Source: an uncultured Muribaculaceae bacterium (lineage in GTDB: Bacteria > Bacteroidota > Bacteroidia > Bacteroidales > Muribaculaceae). Taken from it: DNA of 64,000 bases. Under the pieces are notes generated by a model. That model worked only from the letters and a program-made list of their open reading frames with translations. It did no database searches and was not told the origin of the DNA. The stretch covers positions 1 to 64,000 of the forward strand of contig CAJTRT010000006.1 of NCBI GenBank assembly GCA_910579105.1, read 5' to 3'. Of this stretch, positions 8,760 through 16,765 are shown piece by piece (positions within the stretch are counted from its first letter, which is position 1; each line of letters starts with the position of its first letter). Made by a program: the position numbers and the translations under genes.

Positions 8760-9087
8760 GCGCGGCTTCCGGTTTTACGGCGGCGAGGTCCGGTGGGGTA
8801 GGGGAGTGCCCTGTTTTGGGGCTTTTTGCTCGCGGCGGGAGCGTCCGTGTGGCCGGGCGTTTTGAAAAATCGCGCCCATTCCGCCCCAAATAGCGTTGTT
8901 TTCTGCCGCAAACGGCGGATTGCCAGCGTTTTGCCATCGAATCGCGCCTGTCGGCGTTTTTTTGCTGAAAAATCGTGCGGGAACCGGTGCATGCCGTCCC
9001 GGCCTATCCTGCCGGCCTCGCGCTTCTTATTGGAAACTTTCGCGCAGAAACCGGCGGAGGTTCCGGGAGCAGCTGCGGAATTTGGCA
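8760..9087. other. Intergenic stretch without a recognisable gene
   Basis: About 330 bp between xerD and the ybeY promoter. It contains GAAAAATCG-type short repeats (about 8872 and 8966) and a small GCCGCAAACGGC hairpin near 8906. I see no tRNA, conserved ORF or repeat unit of the families found elsewhere. Confidence 0.4.
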
Positions 9088-9118
9088 TTGATTCTCAGGA
9101 AAAAATTTTATACCTTTG
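9088..9118 (+). promoter_or_regulatory. Promoter for ybeY (and probably mnmG)
   Basis: TTG at 9088-9090, a 20-bp spacer, then TACCTTTG at 9111-9118, a full match to TAnnTTTG. The ATG of ybeY is 22 bp further on. Confidence 0.7.
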
Positions 9119-9139
9119 TAGGTATTTTTCGATTTTCGC

Positions 9140-9760
9140 ATGGCAACGAATTTTCAATGGATCACGCAGGGGTCGGCAGAGATGCCACCCTTGGACTTCC
9201 CGCTTGTGGAACAGTGGGTGCGCGCCGTCGCGGAGAGCCGCGGGCGCGTCCCCGGTCCGCTGACATACATCTTCTGCGACGACGAGCGCATACTGGAAGT
9301 CAACAGGCGGTTCCTCAACCATGACTATTACACCGACATTATAACCTTTGACGACTGCCGCGGCAAGCTGCTGCGCGGCGATATGTTCATATCGCTCGAC
9401 ACCGTGGCCTCGAACGCCGCCATGCGCGGAGAGGACTACGGCCGCGAGCTGCTAAGGGTCGTCATCCACGGCATACTGCATCTCTGCGGGATAAACGACA
9501 AGGGTCCCGGTGAGCGCGAGATTATGGAAGCTGCTGAGAATCAGTCGCTTGCTATACTCGATGAAATCGCGGCGAGTGAACGGCGGGTGCCTTTTGACCC
9601 CAATGGGGCAAAAGGGGTTACCGACTCCTCTTTTATGGAAACCGGTGAGCGTGCCGCCGACAAAGAGCTTTGGAAAACCGCCGGCGTGGCCGACCGCGAG
9701 GTCTGGAAGACCGCCCGCGAGGCCGACGGCGAGTTGAAGGATACCGAAAAGCATTTCTGA
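9140..9760 (+). CDS. ybeY: Endoribonuclease YbeY, with C-terminal extension
   Basis: Metal-dependent RNase for 16S rRNA 3'-end maturation and ribosome quality control. The metal motif is H110-GIL-H114-LCGIND120; the usual third histidine is Asp120, as I recall for many Bacteroidota members. The core ends near residue 145. A tail of about 60 residues follows, with three related segments (KELWKTAGVAD, REVWKTAREAD, GELKDTEKHF), which is absent from ordinary YbeY proteins of 140-160 residues. It ends 4 bp before mnmG, so both probably use the promoter at 9088-9118. Confidence 0.92.
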   Translation: MATNFQWITQGSAEMPPLDFPLVEQWVRAVAESRGRVPGPLTYIFCDDERILEVNRRFLNHDYYTDIITFDDCRGKLLRGDMFISLDTVASNAAMRGEDYGRELLRVVIHGILHLCGINDKGPGEREIMEAAENQSLAILDEIAASERRVPFDPNGAKGVTDSSFMETGERAADKELWKTAGVADREVWKTAREADGELKDTEKHF

Positions 9761-9764
9761 CCCT

Positions 9765-11684
9765 ATGAGATTCGACTACGACGTCATAGTTGTCGGTGCC
9801 GGCCATGCCGGTTGCGAGGCAGCCCACGCGGCGGCCCGGCTCGGCGCGCGCACGCTGCTGATAACGATGGATCTCGACAAGATCGCCCAGATGAGCTGCA
9901 ACCCCGCCGTGGGCGGGATCGCGAAAGGGCAGATTGTTAGGGAAATCGACGCCCTCGGTGGTATGATGGGGATCGTCACGGACCGAACGGCACTGCAATT
10001 CCGTCTGCTCAACCGGTCGAAAGGGCCGGCGATGTGGAGTCCGCGCGCCCAGAGCGACCGAGTCCGTTTCTCGCGTCTGTGGCGTAGCATCCTCGAAAAC
10101 ACCCAGGGGCTCAACCTGTGGCAGGACTCTGTCGCAGAGCTCCTTTTCGACGAGGGGAACCGCCGCGTGAGGGGCGTGAGGACTGCCCTGGGGGTGGAGT
10201 TCGCCGCCGGGTCGGTGGTGCTCACCAACGGCACTTTCCTCAACGGCCTGATGCATATCGGGCGCGTCCAGATTCCCGGAGGGCGCTGCGCCGAGCCCGC
10301 CTCGCGGGGCATAACCGAGCAGTTGCGCTCGATAGGCTTCGTCGCCGACCGCATGAAGACCGGCACGCCGGTGCGCGTCGACGGACGGTCGGTCAAATGG
10401 GAGCTCACCACCCCCCAGGAGCTTGAAGAGGATTTCCACAAGTTCTCATATCTTCCTGGCTCGCGGCGCGAACTGACGCAGCGGCGCTGCTATACGATAT
10501 ACACCAATGAGCGCACCCACGAGGTGCTGCGCCGCGGACTTCCTGACTCGCCGCTCTACAACGGGCAGATCCAGAGCATAGGCCCCCGCTACTGCCCATC
10601 GATCGAGACCAAGATAGTGACTTTCGCCGACAAGGCGGAGCACCAGCTGTTCCTCGAGCCGGAAGTGGAGGAGGGGCAGGAATTCTACCTTAACGGCTTT
10701 TCGTCGTCGCTCCCGATCGACATACAGATCGAGGCGCTGAAAACGATCCCGGCGCTCGCCGACGTGCGCATCTACCGTCCAGGTTACGCTATCGAATACG
10801 ATTTCTTCGACCCGACGCAGCTCTACCACACACTCGAAACAAAGCTCGTCGACAGGCTGTTTTTCGCCGGCCAGATCAACGGCACCACGGGCTACGAGGA
10901 GGCGGCGGGGCAGGGCCTCGTCGCCGGAGCCAACGCCGCGCTGAAAGCCCTCGGCAGGGATGAAGAGCTGCGCCTCGGACGCGACGAGGCGTATATAGGC
11001 GTGCTGATCGACGACCTGGTGACCAAGGGGGTCGACGAGCCTTACCGCATGTTCACGTCGCGTGCCGAATACCGCATACTTCTGCGCCAGGACGACGCCG
11101 ACGCACGTCTCACGCCGATGGCCGCGGCGCTGGGTCTGGCGTCGGAAGAGCGCCTGCGGCTGCTGGAATCCAAGCTGGCCGCGCGCGACGCCCTGATCGG
11201 CTTCATCAGGGACCACGGCGTGAAAGCCGCCATCATGAATCCGCTGCTCGAAGCGCTGAACGTAGAGCTGGGTTACGCGGGCACTCCCTACGAGATAACG
11301 CCCCTGCGCGAGGGATGCCGGCTGGAGGCGCTCGTGCTGAGGCCGCAGCTCTCGATAACGCTCCTCGCGGAGGTTTACGCACCGTTGCGCGAACGCCTAT
11401 CAGAGATAGAGGGGGAGCGTAGGAGCGAGATCGTGGAGGCCGCGGAGGTGCTCGTGAAGTATGACGGGTATATCCGCCGCGAGCGCCAGACGGCGGAGAA
11501 GCTGACACGTCTCGACGGCATAAGGATACGCGGGAAGTTTGATTACGCCGCGATTTCCTCTCTTTCGACCGAGGCGCGCCAGAAGCTCGCGAGGATCGAT
11601 CCGGAGACAATAGGGCAGGCGTCGCGCATCCCCGGGGTGTCGCCCGCCGACGTAAACATCCTGCTTCTGCTTAGCGGGCGCTGA
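9765..11684 (+). CDS. mnmG: tRNA uridine-5-carboxymethylaminomethyl modification enzyme MnmG (GidA)
   Basis: FAD-dependent partner of MnmE that installs the carboxymethylaminomethyl group on U34 of certain tRNAs. The 639-residue length is normal. Motifs: the FAD Rossmann loop VVGAGHAGCEAA at residues 9-20, the CNPAVGGIAKGQIVREIDALGG block, FLNGLMHIG, the second nucleotide-binding region ending GTTGYEEAAGQGLVAGANAA, and the C-terminal helical domain that contacts MnmE and tRNA. A parS-like palindrome lies 20 bp downstream, consistent with the common position of gidA near the replication origin. Confidence 0.97.
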   Translation: MRFDYDVIVVGAGHAGCEAAHAAARLGARTLLITMDLDKIAQMSCNPAVGGIAKGQIVREIDALGGMMGIVTDRTALQFRLLNRSKGPAMWSPRAQSDRVRFSRLWRSILENTQGLNLWQDSVAELLFDEGNRRVRGVRTALGVEFAAGSVVLTNGTFLNGLMHIGRVQIPGGRCAEPASRGITEQLRSIGFVADRMKTGTPVRVDGRSVKWELTTPQELEEDFHKFSYLPGSRRELTQRRCYTIYTNERTHEVLRRGLPDSPLYNGQIQSIGPRYCPSIETKIVTFADKAEHQLFLEPEVEEGQEFYLNGFSSSLPIDIQIEALKTIPALADVRIYRPGYAIEYDFFDPTQLYHTLETKLVDRLFFAGQINGTTGYEEAAGQGLVAGANAALKALGRDEELRLGRDEAYIGVLIDDLVTKGVDEPYRMFTSRAEYRILLRQDDADARLTPMAAALGLASEERLRLLESKLAARDALIGFIRDHGVKAAIMNPLLEALNVELGYAGTPYEITPLREGCRLEALVLRPQLSITLLAEVYAPLRERLSEIEGERRSEIVEAAEVLVKYDGYIRRERQTAEKLTRLDGIRIRGKFDYAAISSLSTEARQKLARIDPETIGQASRIPGVSPADVNILLLLSGR

Positions 11685-11704
11685 AAGCGGGGGCGCTCCC
11701 CGGC

Positions 11705-11720
11705 TGTTCCACGTGGAACG
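11705..11720. other. parS-like ParB-binding site
   Basis: TGTTCCACGTGGAACG contains the perfect 14-bp palindrome GTTCCACGTGGAAC. This matches known chromosomal parS sites (TGTTCCACGTGGAACA-type), differing only in the final base. It lies between mnmG and apt. No parA or parB gene is in the window. Confidence 0.75.
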
Positions 11721-11800
11721 CTGCCAAGCGCCGGGAAGTTAGCGCGTTGCGCTCCCCGCGGCTCCCGCGAGAAATTGAACAACAACTTAAAAACACAGAT

Positions 11801-12319
11801 ATGGAATACATCAAGTCAAGAATCCGCGACATCTACGATTTCCCCAAGAAGGGGATCGTGTTCAAAGACCTGACGACGGCTTTCAAGGACCCGCGCGCCC
11901 TTCACATCCTCGGCTGGGATCTCAGCCAGCTGTACCGCGACAAGGGGGTGACGAAGGTTGTCGGTATAGAGAGCCGCGGCTTCATCTGCGGCTCGATCCT
12001 GGCTTTCGAGCTGGGAGCGGGCTTTGTGCCGGTCCGCAAGCCGGGCAAGCTCCCCGCCGACACCCTCACGGCTTCCTACGACAAGGAGTACGGCAAGGAT
12101 GTCATCGAGATCCACCGCGACGCGATTTCGGAGGACGACATCGTGGTGATCCACGACGATGTGCTGGCGACTGGGGGAACCATGGCCGCGGCTGTCGAGC
12201 TGGTGAAGCGTATGAATCCCCGCAAGATCTACGTCAACTTCATCATCGAGCTGACGGCTTTGGAGGGGCGCAAGGCGCTCCCCGCCGATGTGGAGGTGTC
12301 CTCGCTGATCCAGTACTGA
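11801..12319 (+). CDS. apt: Adenine phosphoribosyltransferase
   Basis: Salvages adenine to AMP using PRPP. The 172-residue protein matches the family's length. It begins MEYIKSRIRDIYDFPKKGI, the characteristic N-terminus with FPKKGIVFKDLT, and contains GIESRGFICG and the PRPP loop VVIHDDVLATGGTM. The ATG at 11801 is chosen because the conserved N-terminus starts there; sequence upstream holds parS. A strong terminator follows at 12382-12417. Confidence 0.96.
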   Translation: MEYIKSRIRDIYDFPKKGIVFKDLTTAFKDPRALHILGWDLSQLYRDKGVTKVVGIESRGFICGSILAFELGAGFVPVRKPGKLPADTLTASYDKEYGKDVIEIHRDAISEDDIVVIHDDVLATGGTMAAAVELVKRMNPRKIYVNFIIELTALEGRKALPADVEVSSLIQY

Positions 12320-12381
12320 GGTCTGGCTTCGGTTCCGCCCGAAGTTTTCCCGCATGAAGTTTTCCTCGGATGAGGTTTTCG

Positions 12382-12417
12382 CGGCGGGGCGCGCCTGGTT
12401 GTGGCGCGCCCCGCCGT
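12382..12417 (+). terminator. Intrinsic terminator after apt
   Basis: Perfect 14-bp stem CGGCGGGGCGCGCC / GGCGCGCCCCGCCG with a 7-nt loop, followed by TTTGT. It lies 63 bp after the apt stop. Confidence 0.7.
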
Positions 12418-12488
12418 TTGTCCCCGCCGTTTGTCCCCTCACATACCGTTTGTTCTCCCCTGCCGCGGACTATCCCCCTTGATGCGGA

Positions 12489-12593
12489 TGCGATGTATCG
12501 CGTCCCTACCCCCGGCGCCGGCCCCGCCTCCCAGTGCGCGAGGCGGAAGCCGAGCGAGGAATCAACCCGTAGGGACGCGGCGTGCCGCGTATA
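12489..12593. repeat. Repeat array: REP variant, flavour C, REP-like
   Basis: A REP variant with a different stem (GCGATGTATCGC then GTCCCTAC, about 12489-12509, minus orientation), a C unit at 12534-12560 and a REP-like unit at 12569-12593. No credible gene lies here. Confidence 0.75.
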
Positions 12594-12694
12594 ACCGGCC
12601 CTTCTTCATAGTTCTTTCTTCCATTCATTCCTTCTTTTCTTTATATTTTTCTTTTAGCGGCGCTGTTTCAGTCCTATTTACAGCTTTTCTTCCG

Positions 12695-12851
12695 TTCTTT
12701 TGGCGGGCCCAAAAGAACCAAAAGGCCGAGGGCGCGGCGGAAAGCGCCGGACGGGGGCTTTACCGCTCCGCGGCGGCGACGGCGGAACTCGCTGCGCTCA
12801 AACACCGCCGTCGGCTCCCGCCGCTCCGCTGGCCCCCGTCCCGCTTTCCGC
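12695..12851. mobile_element. Nested-hairpin interspersed element
   Basis: Starts with TTCTTTTGG-CGGGC-CCAAAAGAA (12695-12717), then a larger foldback built from three nested perfect arm pairs: GCGGAAAGCG (12737) with CGCTTTCCGC (12842-12851), ACGGGGGC with GCCCCCGT, and GACGGCGG with CCGCCGTC. I recall this CCAAAAGAACCAAAAGG-type sequence beside a foldback as recurring in many bacterial genomes, often misread as small proteins. It could be a MITE-like element or a structured RNA. No transposase is nearby. Confidence 0.5.
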
Positions 12852-13046
12852 AATGCGCCCGCCATCCGGGTGAGCGCTGATTCCGATGTCCGCTATGATT
12901 GCCCGGTGTAATTGCCCGTCCTGATTGCCCGTTATGATTGTGTGTTATGATAAATGCCTGTTATGCTATGGGTGCCGGGTGTTAAATGAGAGATGTGTTA
13001 ACAATGATTAACACACTGGGAGAGGGGCTAAATGTGAAAGTTTGTT
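12852..13046. promoter_or_regulatory. Upstream region of the secreted-protein gene, with operator-like inverted repeat
   Basis: Three direct ATTGCCCG repeats occur at about 12898-12930. A perfect 8-bp inverted repeat, TGTGTTAA / TTAACACA with a 6-bp spacer, sits at 12994-13015, about 30 bp before the candidate -7 box. Its position suits a regulator site. No coding gene is visible. Confidence 0.35.
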
Positions 13047-13054
13047 TAATTTTG
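13047..13054 (+). promoter_or_regulatory. Candidate -7 element
   Basis: TAATTTTG fits TAnnTTTG. No clear -33 box is at the usual distance. The gene's ATG is at 13177, leaving a leader of about 115 nt. Confidence 0.4.
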
Positions 13055-13176
13055 CGGATTAAAACAAACGGCGGGAGGTACGTTCTGTGTTCCGTTCCGG
13101 CGTTTGCAGGCAAGCGGCGTATATGGCCGCCAAGGACTTTAACTGACGGACTTTAACCAAATAATCCAAACATAAC

Positions 13177-15402
13177 ATGAGAAAAATCTTTACTCTCATG
13201 CTGTCGCTGCTGGCCTTGTGCCTCCCGGCGGCAGCTCAAACCGCGCAACCTGACGTGGTGTTGACGTTCAGGGCAACCGGAACAGGAACAACGGCCATTG
13301 CTTCAAAAGACTTTTTCAGTAAAGTGCTTGCTGAGAGTTGCGCTTCATATGTTTCATCTGCTACGCTGTCTGGAATATATCCTTCTGCGACTGCTGGTTT
13401 GGAAGCTGTAAAGGTGGGTGCGAATTCGGGAAAGGGAATCTTGACGATCGCACTCGCCGAGCCATACCAAAAAGCGATCTCACAAATTATTATCGAAGCC
13501 AAAAGGTTTAATGCCAAAGGCTCTCCATCTGTCGCCATTAACGACCTATCTTCATCTTCTTCACTTCCAAGCTCTTCCAGCGATTTTGGAGAAATGATTT
13601 TCTCAGGGTTTGGGGAAAATTATAAAGATATCACCATTACAAATGGTTCAACTGGCGCAATTCTGTTAAAGTCGATTTCGATATACTTCAAGACGGAGTT
13701 GGAACAGGTGGCCGCGCCAGTGATCAGTTGCGAGGGGAACGTGGTGACGATCGGTTGCGCGACGGAGGGAGCCTCGGTGGTTTATTCTGTCGACGGTTCG
13801 GAGCCGTCGGAGGCTTATGACGGGCCGTTCGCGATTACGGAGACTTGCACCGTCAGGGCCAAGGCCACCAAGGAAGGTATGGCCGGCAGCGAGGTTGCCG
13901 AAAAGGAGTGTGTCTACGAGGCTCCGGCGGTGAAGCCGGGGACGCCGGTGGTGAGTGTCGGCGGTGCGGTTGTCGCCGGGGAGGAGTTCTCGGTTGACTA
14001 TGGCACCAAGGTGTCGGTGAGCGCCGAGAACGCGACGTCGCTGCGCGTGGAGTACGGCAGCGAGAGCCAGGTTGTCGAGGGTAACACTTATGAGTTTGCG
14101 GCTACCGCCGACGAGACCTATATTGTCACCCCCCTCAACGACAAGATGCCCGAAAGGGATCAGGAGGGTGACGCCGCGATGTTCACCATCGCGATCAACG
14201 CTCCCGAGATTCTGGCGGTGATGAACGGGGAGGCCGCTATCAAGGAATACGGCTCGATCGTGGCCAAGGCCGGTACGGAGATCACCGTCGAGACTAAGAG
14301 CTGCGCGGAGATCACGGTCGACAACGATGGTTTCGCCGTGGCTGTGACCGACGGCAAGTTCGCGATCGCCAACGAGGGGAGCTACATCATCACCGCCTCC
14401 AACCCGGCCCGCCAGGAGAAGGCCGAGTGGATGTTCGAGGTGACCATTCCCGAGGAACCCGAGTATGAGGTCAACGAGACGCTGAGCTGGGATATAACTG
14501 GCGTGGCGAATGGCAATGCCGCGACAGCGAATTGCGACACGAGGCTGAACAAGGGCGATGGTAGCGCTAACGGAGACTGGACGGCTATTGCTACCAAATG
14601 CTACTCCGGGTCAAACAACGGCGCTCAGCTCGGTTCGGGCTCCGGCCCGTTCGTAAACGGCACGCTGACTCTTTCCGGCTCGGATATTCCGGCCGACGCG
14701 ACCATCACGGCTGTGAGCATGAAGGGTATTCCCGGCAATGTCGATATGGCGTGGGAGCTGTCTGTCAACGGTGTCAAGGCTGACGGGCAGATAAATTTCC
14801 CCAAAGCTGGCACAAACTATGGTAAGGCAAACCATCAGACAAAGACCATCGACGGGCTGGAGCTCGCGGGTAACGAGATTGTGCTGACCATGGTTTCCGC
14901 CGGAGGCGACAAGGCGTTCTATCTGTCGGGGATTTCGGTTAGCTACTATGTGCTGGCGGAGCCTGAGGCGCCGTCGTTCGTCAAGGACGAGGTTATGCAG
15001 GAGGGCTCTACGATTGTCTACACAGTGAAGCACGGCAAGATCCATTACCATATCGAGGACGCTTCCGCCGCGAACGGCTCGATGCTCCGCGTGAGCGCCC
15101 CGACCGACGGCTGGACTGAGGCCAAGGAGAACGGCGGCAAGCAGTTTACCTACGAGTATGCCGCCGGCAGCAATCACAATATCTATGTCAAGAACGTGGT
15201 CAACGGCAAGGAGGCTCTCGGCGAGGCGATCAATGTCAACACTTCCGGCATTGTCACCGGGGTCGAGGATGTGGCCGCCGAAGGTGCCGCTGGCGTCCGC
15301 GAGCTGTACAATCTGCAAGGCGTGCGCGTAAGCGAGGCTGACGCGGTCCCGGGCGTGTATATCGAGCGCCGGGGAGGCAGGGTGGCCAAGGTGGTTCTCT
15401 GA
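13177..15402 (+). CDS. Large secreted protein with chitobiase/Ig-like domains
   Basis: A 741-residue exported protein. Signal peptide: MRKIFTLMLSLLALCLPAAAQ. A region near residues 180-250 (VISCEGNVVTIGCATEGASVVYSVDGSEPS) resembles the chitobiase/beta-hexosaminidase C-terminal domain (CHB_HEX_C type). Further Ig-like stretches and a beta-rich domain follow. The C-terminus (RELYNLQGVRVSEADAVPGVYIERR) is the short terminal module of many Bacteroidales cell-surface proteins. The N-terminal third is less GC-rich than the rest, suggesting mosaic origin. No catalytic domain was recognised; the role is probably adhesive or structural at the surface. Confidence 0.8.
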   Translation: MRKIFTLMLSLLALCLPAAAQTAQPDVVLTFRATGTGTTAIASKDFFSKVLAESCASYVSSATLSGIYPSATAGLEAVKVGANSGKGILTIALAEPYQKAISQIIIEAKRFNAKGSPSVAINDLSSSSSLPSSSSDFGEMIFSGFGENYKDITITNGSTGAILLKSISIYFKTELEQVAAPVISCEGNVVTIGCATEGASVVYSVDGSEPSEAYDGPFAITETCTVRAKATKEGMAGSEVAEKECVYEAPAVKPGTPVVSVGGAVVAGEEFSVDYGTKVSVSAENATSLRVEYGSESQVVEGNTYEFAATADETYIVTPLNDKMPERDQEGDAAMFTIAINAPEILAVMNGEAAIKEYGSIVAKAGTEITVETKSCAEITVDNDGFAVAVTDGKFAIANEGSYIITASNPARQEKAEWMFEVTIPEEPEYEVNETLSWDITGVANGNAATANCDTRLNKGDGSANGDWTAIATKCYSGSNNGAQLGSGSGPFVNGTLTLSGSDIPADATITAVSMKGIPGNVDMAWELSVNGVKADGQINFPKAGTNYGKANHQTKTIDGLELAGNEIVLTMVSAGGDKAFYLSGISVSYYVLAEPEAPSFVKDEVMQEGSTIVYTVKHGKIHYHIEDASAANGSMLRVSAPTDGWTEAKENGGKQFTYEYAAGSNHNIYVKNVVNGKEALGEAINVNTSGIVTGVEDVAAEGAAGVRELYNLQGVRVSEADAVPGVYIERRGGRVAKVVL

Positions 15403-15434
15403 CGCTTGGCGCGTGAAATACCAAGAGGGTGTGT

Positions 15435-15561
15435 CATAATGGCCCATCTGGGTCGTCGCTTGAAGGATTCAGCCTCGGTCACAATCTTCAGATTGCTCCC
15501 GTCGGCCTCACCTCCAAGCTCCTACCATCTGAACCATTCTGACAGCACCCTCCCATCCGGG
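15435..15561 (+). repeat. Family H element, divergent copy
   Basis: About 125 bp containing GGTCGTCGC, CCTCGGTCAC, a hairpin CAATC-TTCA-GATTG (15482-15495), GCTCCTACCATC and CATCCGGG. The other three copies have CGGTC-CTGA-GACCG at the hairpin position, so two base pairs changed with pairing kept. It begins about 30 bp after the stop of the secreted protein. Confidence 0.75.
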
Positions 15562-15565
15562 TACA

Positions 15566-15606
15566 AAGCAAGGCTCTGTGTCGAAATTAGACACAGAGCC
15601 TTGCTT
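15566..15606 (+). terminator. Strong terminator-like hairpin
   Basis: Perfect 17-bp stem AAGCAAGGCTCTGTGTC / GACACAGAGCCTTGCTT with a 7-nt loop and GTTT after it. It directly follows family H and probably ends the upstream transcript. Confidence 0.65.
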
Positions 15607-15617
15607 GTTTAGGGGGG

Positions 15618-15693
15618 ACGCTTGGCGAGGCTTCGCCTCGCCAAGCGTGGGGAGCGGGGGGCGGGTTCTTCGCTCGGCTTCCGCCTCGCGCAC
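15618..15693. repeat. Foldback plus flavour-C repeat
   Basis: A perfect 14-bp stem with a TTC loop (ACGCTTGGCGAGGC / GCCTCGCCAAGCGT, 15618-15648) is followed by a C unit (GCTCGGCTTCCGCCTCGCGC, minus sense, 15667-15693). Confidence 0.7.
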
Positions 15694-15735
15694 GGGGTGG
15701 GGAGGCGGGTGTTTAGGGAATTTTATGGGCGCGGA

Positions 15736-15768
15736 TTGTTAATAGTATTGGAATATCGCGTAACTTTG
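15736..15768 (+). promoter_or_regulatory. Promoter for the FKBP gene
   Basis: TTG at 15736-15738, a 22-bp spacer and TAACTTTG at 15761-15768. A 180-nt leader follows; its last 110 nt are very AT-rich with repeated TTATATAA and AGATATTATAT motifs, unlike the GC-rich surroundings. Confidence 0.55.
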
Positions 15769-15949
15769 TTACCCGGCACCGGGCGCTCTTGGCTGGCCTG
15801 GTGTCATATTAGGTTTTAAATCAATTGGTTAAAGACGAAAAAGGATGCTATATAAAAGACATTATATAAAGAGTCTCTTATATGAAGAATCTTATATAAA
15901 AAGATATTATATTCGACATTAGAAAGATTTATATTAAAGATATTATATT

Positions 15950-16531
15950 ATGGAAAAGATTGAACCTGGAAAATATGTTGAGATGGGATATGACCTGTAC
16001 CGCGTTGACGCCGACGGCAGCGAGACTCTCGTCCACCAGACCGACTCCGAGGACCCGGAAAAGGTGGTGTTCGGTGTGACGCGCGGTATGATCGTGCCTC
16101 TGGAAAAGGCTATCGAGGGGCTTGAGAAGGGGGGCGAGTTCGATGTGCGCGCTACCGCGGATGAGGCTTTCGGGCCTTACGACCCCGACCAGGTCGCGGA
16201 GCTGGAGCGCGACATCTTCCTGGTTGACGGGAAGTTTGACGAGGATGTTATCAAGCCGGGTGCTGTGCTCCCGATGATGACCGCCGACGGCTACCGCATC
16301 AGCGGCCTTGTGAAAGAGGTGACGAAGACCCATGTCAAGCTCGACTTCAACCATCCGTTAGCGGGGAAGGATGTGCGCTTCAAGGGGAAGATTCTGGAAG
16401 TGCGCGACGCCACGGCCGAAGAGCTTAAACCGGCCGGCGGGTGCGGCTGCGGTGGCGGTGGCTGCTGCGGCGACCACGAAGGTGGCTGCGACGATGGGTC
16501 CTGCGGGTGCGAGCACGGCGGTTGCTGCTGA
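15950..16531 (+). CDS. SlyD-like FKBP-type peptidyl-prolyl isomerase
   Basis: A 193-residue prolyl isomerase/chaperone. The FKBP fold carries the SlyD arrangement: VTRGMIVPLEKAIEGLEKGGEF, DEAFGPYDPDQV, then an inserted-in-flap domain, then LDFNHPLAGKDVRF. The last about 35 residues form a Gly/Cys/His-rich tail (repeated GCGC, CC and HGGCC), as in metal-binding SlyD proteins that bind nickel or zinc. It has no signal peptide, so it is cytosolic. The start is fixed by the conserved N-terminus. Confidence 0.92.
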   Translation: MEKIEPGKYVEMGYDLYRVDADGSETLVHQTDSEDPEKVVFGVTRGMIVPLEKAIEGLEKGGEFDVRATADEAFGPYDPDQVAELERDIFLVDGKFDEDVIKPGAVLPMMTADGYRISGLVKEVTKTHVKLDFNHPLAGKDVRFKGKILEVRDATAEELKPAGGCGCGGGGCCGDHEGGCDDGSCGCEHGGCC

Positions 16532-16564
16532 CTCGGGCGGTTTCCGCGGGCTCACCTGCGGTTC

Positions 16565-16644
16565 GCCACGGTGGTGACACCCGGGCTTCGCGGAAGAGGG
16601 CGGCTTGCAGAAGGCCGCTCGCCTCTGGCTCGCTCCACCCGACA
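16565..16644. repeat. Repeat array: partial flavour D plus flavour E
   Basis: A fragment GCCACGGTGG at about 16565 and an E unit, GCCGCTCGCCTCTGGCTCGC then TCCACCCGACA (16614-16644), between the FKBP gene and the protease gene. Confidence 0.7.
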
Positions 16645-16765
16645 TATCAGTGAACTGCCGGACAGAGCCTGGATGACGGGAGGATGGCGGGGAATGACGG
16701 GAAGAAAGGCCCCGGAGATCTGCCGGATTGGAATTGGCGGGTTGATGAATTGAAAAGAATTGTTT

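Noticed and set aside
8760..9087. tRNA or small RNA in the gap after xerD
   Set aside because: No cloverleaf, CCA end or consistent long stem could be found; only short imperfect hairpins.
12370..12880. Small ORFs after apt, one ending in the REP-derived RRDAACRV
   Set aside because: They consist of terminator, repeats and the nested foldback. No start signal or conserved domain is present.
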